Shown in pieces: positions 15,307-22,378 of a stretch of 34,067 bases of DNA. The translations under genes were made by a program, and so were the position numbers. The DNA comes from a bacterium (GTDB taxonomy: Bacteria > Patescibacteriota > Saccharimonadia > Saccharimonadales > UBA4665). Under the pieces are notes generated by a model that made no database searches, had not been told where the DNA came from, and was given only the letters and a program-made list of their open reading frames with translations. Location: NCBI GenBank assembly GCA_021811685.1, contig JAJZNT010000014.1:1-34067 (forward strand), given 5' to 3'. Every line of letters starts with the position of its first letter. Position 1 is the stretch's first letter.

Positions 15307-15693
15307 TTAGCGTACGCTTAACCCTAAGATGAATGATCCGATCAGGATTATTAACACAAATAATGTGACTAACATCATTGGACGCTCACCTTTTCGTGAA
15401 AATAGCATAGTCGAGGAAGCCACCCGTAAAATAGGGGTCAGTATCAAAAGTAAGATGCCGAATTCAATATAGCCGGCACTCCTGCCGTTGAGCATGGCAT
15501 TTATTAGCGAGTTAATGGTGTGCGGAAATGAGTAGCTTGCGGAACTGAACTGATGGTAATTACCAAAATGATGGCTGCCGCTAAAGAAAAGGACTAATCC
15601 GGCCAAAATAAAAGATACGCTGATAATTACACCTATTCGCAGTACGCTGCTGACAACCCATTCTAAATCTGCGGTATTTTTGGGCTTATTCAT
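15307..15693 (-). CDS. DUF1634 membrane protein, partner of the TSUP exporter
   Basis: This 128-aa protein has three hydrophobic segments (about 17-36, 72-92 and 104-125) and the DUF1634 hallmark region ADLEWVVSSVLRIGVIISV at the N-terminus plus the GILLLILTPILRV segment. DUF1634 genes occur next to TauE/SafE-family genes in many bacteria, as here, where its ATG overlaps the exporter's stop by 4 nt (ATGA). It is probably an accessory subunit of that exporter; its mechanism is unknown. Confidence 0.85.
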   Translation of the reverse strand: MNKPKNTADLEWVVSSVLRIGVIISVSFILAGLVLFFSGSHHFGNYHQFSSASYSFPHTINSLINAMLNGRSAGYIEFGILLLILTPILRVASSTMLFSRKGERPMMLVTLFVLIILIGSFILGLSVR

Positions 15694-16526
15694 GCTAGTC
15701 CCCTTTGCAGCATTTCTATTGCTACTACCACAATAGCTATCATAAACAGAGCTTGAATATAGCGCGGTGCTACGCGGTTAAGCAGGCGTGATCCGATCAC
15801 TGCCCCGATTAATACTCCAATAGCTATGGGTGCGGCAATAACCGGGTTAATTTGACCTCTGGAGAAAAATGCTCCGGCACTGGCGGCGGCAGTTACGCCG
15901 ATCATAAAGTCACTGGTTGCCGCTGAAGCTTTGATCGGCATATGCATGGCAGAATCGAGAGCCGGAACTTTGAGTGCTCCCGAGCCTACCCCAAGCAGCG
16001 CGGAAATCATACCGGCAACATACATTATCCCGAGCCCTATTTTGGTGTTGGTGACTTTATAACTTATTGTTCGTTGCTGGCTTTGGTCGTAGTATGAGCC
16101 GTGGAGTTTAAAGCGATTGGCAATTTTATCATCAGACTTAGTTAATACTTCTTTTTGTCGGCGGTGTCTGAACATCGATAATGCCGAGTAGATTAAAACA
16201 AAGGCAAACAGAATAAACAGGCTGTTATCGGATACTAGAGTGGTTATATACGCTCCGCTTATGGCGCCGAGAGTAGTCGCTACTTCTAAGAACATACCGC
16301 TACGCAGATTGGTCAGCTTTTGTTTAACGTAAGTAACCGCCGCGCCTGAAGAAGTAGCAATAACCGCCAGGATGGAGGCGCCGATAGCCAGGCGTATGTC
16401 TATATGGTAAATAAGGGTTAAAACCGGAACGATAATTATCCCGCCCCCCAGTCCAATCAATGAGCCGAGCATCCCGGCAACAACTGATATTAAACTAAGC
16501 GAAATAACAAAATCTGCAACAGACAT
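15690..16526 (-). CDS. TauE/SafE-family (TSUP) anion/sulfur compound exporter
   Basis: The 278-aa protein of the TSUP family (Pfam TauE) has about eight TM segments and the duplicated family motif GSLIGLGGGIIIVPVL at about residues 20-35 with its counterpart SALLGVGSGALKVPAL in the second half. A basic cytosolic loop (about 118-155) separates the halves. Family members move sulfite, sulfoacetate, taurine-derived or other organic anions; the substrate here is unclear. I use the ATG at 16526, which has TACAAT 6 nt upstream; an ATG 6 nt earlier is possible. It forms an operon with the overlapping DUF1634 gene. Confidence 0.9.
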   Translation of the reverse strand: MSVADFVISLSLISVVAGMLGSLIGLGGGIIIVPVLTLIYHIDIRLAIGASILAVIATSSGAAVTYVKQKLTNLRSGMFLEVATTLGAISGAYITTLVSDNSLFILFAFVLIYSALSMFRHRRQKEVLTKSDDKIANRFKLHGSYYDQSQQRTISYKVTNTKIGLGIMYVAGMISALLGVGSGALKVPALDSAMHMPIKASAATSDFMIGVTAAASAGAFFSRGQINPVIAAPIAIGVLIGAVIGSRLLNRVAPRYIQALFMIAIVVVAIEMLQRGLA

Positions 16527-16611
16527 AAGCATATTGTATGTTTGCTTTGTCCTGAGGCCAAAACATTATCTGCTGTTAAGAAATAAACAGAAGTCGTTTT
16601 AGGTATTTGAA

Positions 16612-16627
16612 TATACTAAAAGTTATG
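16612..16627 (+). promoter_or_regulatory. TATACT -10 box giving a leaderless SDR mRNA
   Basis: TATACT at 16612-16617 is followed by 7 nt and the ATG at 16625, with no SD. This rules out the upstream ATG at 16607, which lies before the -10. Confidence 0.62.
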
Positions 16628-17356
16628 AAAGTAGATGGTAAGGTGGCGATAGTAACCGGTGCCAGCGGCGGCATAGGACTTTCGACTGCGCGGTTGCTGG
16701 CAGCAAAAGGCGCTAAGGTGGCTTTAATTGCGCGCTCTGAAGCTAAGTTAAAAGCTATTTCATCTAAGATCCCGGGTTCAATTTATCTAGTCTGTGATAT
16801 GTCTAATCCTGAACAGATTAAGGTGATGGTGTCTAAGGTATATGAACATTTTGGGCAAATCGATATTTTAGTTAATAACGCCGGGAGGGGCTACGACTCA
16901 ACTATTGAGCACAGCGACCCGAATATTTTAGAAGATATTTTTAAGCTGGATTTTGTCGGGCCCTTAGTCGCCATGCAGCAAGTTATTCCGGTAATGTCTC
17001 TTCAGAACGAGAGCTCTATTGTAAATGTCAGCTCGGGAACGGCTTTAATGCACCTGCCAAATATGGGAGGTTATGCGGCAATTAAAGCGGCGCTGGCGCA
17101 TTTAAGTCTTACGGCCAACGGGGAGCTTAAGAATAAAGGGATAGCCGTAAGCGTAGTTTACCCCTACTCTAGTACAACCGATTTTGAAACTAATACTATT
17201 AGGGGTAGAATTGATTCACAACTGTTCGCAAGTGACGACCCTAAAGGCTTCTCACTTCCACCTCCGGATACTCCAGAGTATGTTGCGGGACTGATACTTA
17301 AGGCCATTAAAACCGGCAAACCGGAAATGGCTGCTCATGACTGGATGAACAGATGA
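16625..17356 (+). CDS. SDR-family oxidoreductase, 243 aa
   Basis: It is a classical short-chain dehydrogenase. TGASGGIG lies at 11-18, NNAG at 84-87, catalytic Ser in NVSSG near 136-137 and Y150xxxK154 (YAAIK). The arginine in ALIARSEAKL after β2 favours NADP(H). The C-terminus resembles the broad 3-oxoacyl/carbonyl reductase branch; the substrate is not determined. It stands alone, between the divergent sulfur exporter and the GT2 gene. Confidence 0.88.
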   Translation: MKVDGKVAIVTGASGGIGLSTARLLAAKGAKVALIARSEAKLKAISSKIPGSIYLVCDMSNPEQIKVMVSKVYEHFGQIDILVNNAGRGYDSTIEHSDPNILEDIFKLDFVGPLVAMQQVIPVMSLQNESSIVNVSSGTALMHLPNMGGYAAIKAALAHLSLTANGELKNKGIAVSVVYPYSSTTDFETNTIRGRIDSQLFASDDPKGFSLPPPDTPEYVAGLILKAIKTGKPEMAAHDWMNR

Positions 17357-17471
17357 TTTTATTGAAGAAAAAAATCTTAATAAATTAGTTTGCTAATATA
17401 CAAAATAGTTATTAAAATAACCTAGATTAAGTTAATATTAAGTGTTTAAGCACAAGGGACGAGGGCAGTTA

Positions 17472-19745
17472 ATGACAACTAAGGACCATAAGAGTTTACA
17501 CAAAAGTCGGCAATGGGGTGCCGAAAAACGTTTAGATCCGTTGCCAATGATGCATGCAGTGCCTTCTACGGCTAAGATAAGCTTTAGTCGGATTGCTATA
17601 GTACTGACAGTTTTGCTCTGGTTTACTTATTTTATCTATACGGTAATTCGCCAGTTCTTTGAAGGCCCAGCTACCTTCAGCTTCCTACTTCAGTCAATCA
17701 TTTATCTCTCGATTGTTACGTTCTTAACCCTTTCCTCCCTGCTATATCTGATAACCCGACAAGGAGCGTTTCAGCGTTTCAAGAAGCATACAAGGGTACC
17801 GCGGGCGGAAATTGACCGCTTTTTCGATAAAAAACATCCCTCAATCACAGTTCTTATTCCCTCTTATGATGAAGAGCCTGAGGTAATCAGGAAAACGCTT
17901 ATTTCTGCGGTTCTCCAGGAATATCCATCACTTAGAGCGGTGCTGCTACTAGATAATAATCCTAATCCTAGCAATCCTGATCAGCAACTAAAGCTTAATA
18001 AAAGCCGCAAGTTAATTGAAGATATAGACGAACTGTTTAAAGAGCCCAGGGAGCTACTGGCAAAAGCTTTTAGGGAATTTGAGCGTAAAAAAACTAAGAG
18101 AGCTTATGCCAGCCTTGAGCAGATTAGGGCTTTAAGTGGTCATTACGCCTGGGCTGCCAGCTGGCTGAACAACTTAGCTGATGAAGAGACAATAGAGGAT
18201 CACGTAGACCTATTCTTTGCTAACCAGGTACTGAGAGAACTGTCTAAAGATTTAAACTTGGTAAGTCAAGCTCTGCAAACTTCAGCCCTAGAAAACGCCA
18301 AGCTTTCCAAGACCAGAATTAAACAGCTTTATATGCGCCTGAACTGGATTTTTGACTTTGATATAGACGTATTCGAGCGAAAAGGTTTTGCCTCTTTGTC
18401 TCATGAGTCCAATAAGGCGATGAACCTTAACTCATATATTGGATTAATGGGCGGCGCTTATCGGCAGCTGCCCTCTCCTGACGGGCCGGTGTTAATCCGC
18501 AGCCGGAAGGTTGAGGCTAATGATCTGGTAATTCCGGACAGCGATTTTGTTTTAACCTTAGATGCTGATTCGATTCTCTTAAGGGAATACTGTTTAAGGC
18601 TGGTTTATTTCCTTGAGCAGCCGGACAATGCCAAGGTAGCTGTGACTCAAACCCCCTACTCGTCATTTAGGGGAGCATCAACCCGCATTGAGCGCTTAGC
18701 CAGCGCCACTACTGACGTGCAGCATATTCTGCACCAGGGAATGAGTTATTATGGGGCAACCTTCTGGGTTGGCGCTAATGCTATTATCCGCAAGAAAGCG
18801 CTTGAAGATATTTGCGAGAGTGAGTGGATTGGCGGTTATGAAATAAAGAGATATATCCAGGACCGTACGGTTATTGAAGATACAGAATCCAGTATCGATT
18901 TGACGCTGCATGGTTGGAGCTTGGTTAACTATCCCGAACGCCTGAGTTATAGCGCTACTCCTCCTGACTTCGGGTCGCTAATTGTACAGCGTCGGCGCTG
19001 GGCAAACGGCGGATTACTAATTTTGCCTAAGCTTTGGTCGCATAGCCGTACTCGTAAGCGCAATAACCAACCGGTACTAATGCCCGAGCTAATGCTCAGG
19101 GTTAATTATATGGGCTCGATCGCCTGGGCCAGCTTGGGGCTGGTCTTGCTGCTGGCCTATCCGTATAACGGACGTCTGCTTTCCCCGTTCGTTATTCTGG
19201 CCGCTTTGCCCTACTTCATAGCCATGGCAAGCGATCTTAAGTACTGCGGCTATAAGCGCAGCGATGTACTAAGGGTTTACGGGTTTAACTTAATGCTGCT
19301 TCCGGTTAATATTGCCGGAGTTGCCAAATCTATTCAGCAGGCCCTGACCGGTAAGAAGATTCCTTTTGCGCGCACTCCTAAAGTTAAAAACCGGACCTTA
19401 ACTCCCGCACTGTATATTATTGCGCCGCTACTTATTATTGTTTTTTCCTTATTTACGCTATATAGGGATGAGCTGTCGCATAACTTAGGCAATGCTATCT
19501 TTGCCGGAGTTAATGCCCTCTTAACGCTTTGGGCGGTAACTGCGTTTATTGGGATTAAAAACTCGATTGTTGATTTATGGCGGGCATTTACTAATTGGCT
19601 GTATATTGAGGTGCCCGTAAAGCTTGAACAAAAAGACTTGGCCGCACAGGCGATTGACTGGAAATCTGTTTTATACCACGGTAATAACGATGACAGCACC
19701 AAGCGGAAATATGTCCCTGAAGACGAACTCTATGGAAAAGTCTAG
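17472..19745 (+). CDS. Processive-type GT2 glycosyltransferase with a large inserted helical domain
   Basis: This membrane glycosyltransferase is of the cellulose/chitin/PNAG synthase type (GT2), 757 aa from the ATG at 17472, which has GAGGG 6 nt upstream; a GTG at 17442 is less likely. Two TM segments (about 42-60 and 70-95) precede the catalytic domain. Motifs are VLIPSYDEEP near 128, the first Asp at about 161 (LLLDNN), DxD at 364-366 (DADS), an ED at about 469-470, and QRRRW at about 506-510. About four TM segments follow. The distance between the first Asp and DxD is about 200 residues, much longer than usual, with a Lys/Glu/Leu-rich helical insert at about 175-320. It overlaps the chitinase gene by 14 nt. 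The product is likely a β-linked glycan, identity unknown. Confidence 0.88.
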   Translation: MTTKDHKSLHKSRQWGAEKRLDPLPMMHAVPSTAKISFSRIAIVLTVLLWFTYFIYTVIRQFFEGPATFSFLLQSIIYLSIVTFLTLSSLLYLITRQGAFQRFKKHTRVPRAEIDRFFDKKHPSITVLIPSYDEEPEVIRKTLISAVLQEYPSLRAVLLLDNNPNPSNPDQQLKLNKSRKLIEDIDELFKEPRELLAKAFREFERKKTKRAYASLEQIRALSGHYAWAASWLNNLADEETIEDHVDLFFANQVLRELSKDLNLVSQALQTSALENAKLSKTRIKQLYMRLNWIFDFDIDVFERKGFASLSHESNKAMNLNSYIGLMGGAYRQLPSPDGPVLIRSRKVEANDLVIPDSDFVLTLDADSILLREYCLRLVYFLEQPDNAKVAVTQTPYSSFRGASTRIERLASATTDVQHILHQGMSYYGATFWVGANAIIRKKALEDICESEWIGGYEIKRYIQDRTVIEDTESSIDLTLHGWSLVNYPERLSYSATPPDFGSLIVQRRRWANGGLLILPKLWSHSRTRKRNNQPVLMPELMLRVNYMGSIAWASLGLVLLLAYPYNGRLLSPFVILAALPYFIAMASDLKYCGYKRSDVLRVYGFNLMLLPVNIAGVAKSIQQALTGKKIPFARTPKVKNRTLTPALYIIAPLLIIVFSLFTLYRDELSHNLGNAIFAGVNALLTLWAVTAFIGIKNSIVDLWRAFTNWLYIEVPVKLEQKDLAAQAIDWKSVLYHGNNDDSTKRKYVPEDELYGKV

Positions 19746-21306
19746 TTATACAACTGTCAGAAAATTGTCTCTGCTCAGGCTGCTACTGGTAGTACTAATC
19801 TTTGCCTTAATCGGTGGCGGGGTTGCTTATGCAATTCGTCAATGGAATATTAACCGAGTTATAGGGCCGCACAACCCCTGGTTTGCTTCTTACGTAGACG
19901 TTACCGCTACCCCTCTCTACCCCTTTGAGAATTTAGGTACCAGTGCTCATAAAGACGTAGTCCTGTCCTTTATTGTTTCTCTACCGTCTAAACCTTGTAC
20001 CCCTTCTTGGGGTGGTGCCTATACTATGAACCAGGCTTCAGCCTCGCTTGATCTTGATAGACGGATCGCCCGGCTGCAACAACAGGGGGGTAGCATAGCT
20101 ATCTCCTTCGGGGGAAAACTGAACCAGGAGCTGGCAAATAAGTGTACTAACCAGCAGTCATTGCTTAGCGCCTACCAGAGCGTAATTGATCGATATAAGG
20201 TAGATACGATCGACCTGGATATGGAGGGACCTACGCTTGGCAATTCGGCTGCTATGGTACGCCGTGCGGAAACTATAGCGAAGCTTCAGAACGAACGGCG
20301 AGATCACGGGGAAAAACTTGCTGTCTGGCTGACCTTACCCGTCACTCCCCAGGGCCTAAGTGAAGCCGGCACTAATGCGGTGGCTACTATGCTGGCAAAA
20401 GGAGTTGATTTGGCAGGGGTTAATATCATGACCATGGACTACGGCCAAAGCCTGGCCCCGGGACAAAACATGTTAAGCGGCTCAGAAAGCGCCGCAACTC
20501 AGACGGTGCGCCAGCTGGGTATTCTCTACCGCCGGGCCGGAATTTATCTGAATAACGGGACTCTCTGGTCGAAGCTGGGTCTTACTCCCATGATTGGTCA
20601 GAATGATAACGCCTATGAAGTGTTTACCACCTCGGACGCCAAATCCTTAAATGCATTTGCTGTTTCTAATCAAGTCGGGCGAATGTCGATGTGGTCAGCC
20701 AATCGGGATATAACCTGCGGCAGTAACTACGTCACTTTAAGTATTGTTTCTACTTCCTGTAGCGGTGTTAATGAGGGTCAGCCCGGTACGTTTGCCGAAC
20801 TTTTGGGCAAAGGCTTTACCGGAAGGATTGAGCTTAGTGCCGGCCTGATTACTAAAGCTGATACTAAGTCCAGCTATTTAAGCTCACCGGACAATCCGGC
20901 AACCAGCCCCTACCCCATATGGTCAGATAATTCCGCATATTTGGAGGGTACAAAGGTGGTGTGGCACCATAACGTTTACCAGGCTAAATGGTGGACTCAA
21001 GGTGATGTTCCCGACAATCCGGTGCTGCAAAGCTGGCAGACTCCATGGGAGCTGATTGGTCCGGTACTTCCCGGAGAGAAACCGATTCCTCAGGCAACTC
21101 TACCTGCGGGAACCTACCCTGACTGGTCAGGTACGACTATTTATAATACCGGGAACCGCGTGCTGTTTAACGGCGTGCCTTACCAGGCGAAGTGGTGGAA
21201 CCAGGGGCAGAGTCCGGCCGCAGCATCGTCCAACCCCGGAGGGTCTCCTTGGACTCCCCTGACCCAGGCGCAAATTAACGCTATCGAGAATCAGAGTAAA
21301 AGCTAA
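19732..21306 (+). CDS. Membrane-anchored GH18 chitinase with two CBM5/12-like modules
   Basis: This is an extracytoplasmic glycoside hydrolase of family 18. A signal anchor lies at about 12-35. The catalytic barrel spans about 50-400 with a complete DxxDxDxE motif at 158-165 (DTIDLDME), so it should be active on chitin-like β-1,4-GlcNAc polymers. Two C-terminal modules of the CBM5/12 type follow: about 415-465 and 475-520, each with Y-P-x-W-S, a V-Y/P-Y-Q-A-K-W-W core and a final P-W. I choose the ATG at 19732, 14 nt inside the GT2 end; earlier in-frame ATGs fall deeper in GT2. The overlap suggests coupled synthesis with the GT2, similar in logic to synthase/hydrolase pairs such as cellulose bcsA/bcsZ. 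Confidence 0.9.
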   Translation: MEKSSYTTVRKLSLLRLLLVVLIFALIGGGVAYAIRQWNINRVIGPHNPWFASYVDVTATPLYPFENLGTSAHKDVVLSFIVSLPSKPCTPSWGGAYTMNQASASLDLDRRIARLQQQGGSIAISFGGKLNQELANKCTNQQSLLSAYQSVIDRYKVDTIDLDMEGPTLGNSAAMVRRAETIAKLQNERRDHGEKLAVWLTLPVTPQGLSEAGTNAVATMLAKGVDLAGVNIMTMDYGQSLAPGQNMLSGSESAATQTVRQLGILYRRAGIYLNNGTLWSKLGLTPMIGQNDNAYEVFTTSDAKSLNAFAVSNQVGRMSMWSANRDITCGSNYVTLSIVSTSCSGVNEGQPGTFAELLGKGFTGRIELSAGLITKADTKSSYLSSPDNPATSPYPIWSDNSAYLEGTKVVWHHNVYQAKWWTQGDVPDNPVLQSWQTPWELIGPVLPGEKPIPQATLPAGTYPDWSGTTIYNTGNRVLFNGVPYQAKWWNQGQSPAAASSNPGGSPWTPLTQAQINAIENQSKS

Positions 21307-21326
21307 CCCTATTTAGAGATCAGATG

Positions 21327-21355
21327 TTATGCTCAGAGTGATTTAAGGAGCATAA
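21327..21355. repeat. 8-bp inverted repeat after the chitinase gene
   Basis: TTATGCTC (21327-21334) pairs with GAGCATAA (21348-21355) across a 13-nt loop; GAGA/TCTC can extend it with a bulge. There is no T-tract after it, so a classical terminator is not supported. It lies between the chitinase stop and the promoter of the next gene. Confidence 0.35.
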
Positions 21356-21389
21356 TCTCAGGTAGTGAAATTAAAATACATTTGATGCT

Positions 21390-21935
21390 ATGAAGAAACT
21401 TACGGCGGTAATCGGTTTAGTTTTTTTAGGACTGTTGGTTTTTATTGGATATCATTTACTGCGATCTCAGCCGGCATCAACAAAGGCTCATAATCAAAAC
21501 GCTAAGCATATAGCGAAGACTGCGCCGAAACAGGCCGCGAGTCCGCTTAGTCTTTATCCTAAGACATCGCTTAATTGCAGCAGCGAAGTGTCTTTAGTTT
21601 CGCTTTCGAGGGACTATACCGTTACTAATATGGGTTGCATCGCTCCGGCGATTGCTTCGGGAGTAGTCTTTATTAAATGCAACGGTACGATCATGCAGCG
21701 TGCAACCGATGTCAGTCTTAATTGTTATCGTGCAGGTTACTATTCACTGAACGATTTGCTTAATTGCAGCGGCACGACTAATGCAGCATCCAGTCCGGTT
21801 AATTTGCTACTTAACTATACCTGTAATCTGCCTAATATGGCCGGAGCAAATGTAATCTACTCCTGCAGCGGGAATATTATTAACTATGATACTTTTAGCA
21901 TTAACTTACCCTTATCGGTTAGCTGCGGTGCTTAA
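21390..21935 (+). CDS. Exported disulfide-rich repeat protein, 181 aa
   Basis: No family is recognised. An N-terminal signal or anchor segment (about 5-24) and a basic linker (about 25-55) lead to a Cys-rich domain of about 125 residues with eight cysteines. These can be read as four units of the form C-x(14-19)-C, each with a central hydrophobic pattern: CSSEVSL...MGC, CNGTIM...LNC, CSGTTN...YTC and CSGNII...VSC. Three of the four begin C-[NS]-G-[TN]. This predicts small disulfide-linked β-hairpins outside the membrane. TACATT ends 7 nt before the ATG, suggesting leaderless expression. The VKOR elsewhere in the window could supply disulfides. Confidence 0.7.
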   Translation: MKKLTAVIGLVFLGLLVFIGYHLLRSQPASTKAHNQNAKHIAKTAPKQAASPLSLYPKTSLNCSSEVSLVSLSRDYTVTNMGCIAPAIASGVVFIKCNGTIMQRATDVSLNCYRAGYYSLNDLLNCSGTTNAASSPVNLLLNYTCNLPNMAGANVIYSCSGNIINYDTFSINLPLSVSCGA

Positions 21936-21938
21936 TAG

Positions 21939-22253
21939 TTAGCTAATCTGCTTGTTATGCGTGTAACAAATATTTCTGGCGTAGTGAGAGCGTAAATCGT
22001 AGCAATTAAATTGTATGCTTAAATTGTCGATTAGTTGCTTGACGTCGTAGCGTACTTGGGATAGTTCTATTTGAGCTGAGCCGGTTTGAGAGTTAGCCTT
22101 TAGCAAAAGCTTGCTGTAGTAAAGATTGTTTAGGAAGTTAACGGTTAGTCCTGTTCCGATTGAGCAGACAATAATTAAGCTGATTAGTAAACGGATAAGT
22201 TTATCCTTCTTCCGCTCAGGTTGTCTGGCTTGCCTTTTCAGCTTGATGACCAT
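21939..22253 (-). CDS. Small single-TM protein, 104 aa
   Basis: This unknown protein has a very basic N-terminus (KLKRQARQPERKKDK), one TM at about 22-45, and an extracytoplasmic helical tail with two cysteines (FNCYDL, NICYTH). On the minus strand TATAAA is followed by exactly 7 nt and the ATG, so a leaderless transcript is likely. It is convergent with the disulfide-rich protein gene, with stops 3 nt apart. Confidence 0.6.
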   Translation of the reverse strand: MVIKLKRQARQPERKKDKLIRLLISLIIVCSIGTGLTVNFLNNLYYSKLLLKANSQTGSAQIELSQVRYDVKQLIDNLSIQFNCYDLRSHYARNICYTHNKQIS

Positions 22254-22378
22254 TATTTTATTTATACCTATTTTCTACTATACCCCTTTAGTTAGACTGA
22301 TTTAGCAAAAAAGCGATTATGGCAAGGTTCTAACATAAAACTATTCAGAACAAATAATATTTATCTTATAGGGCTTTA

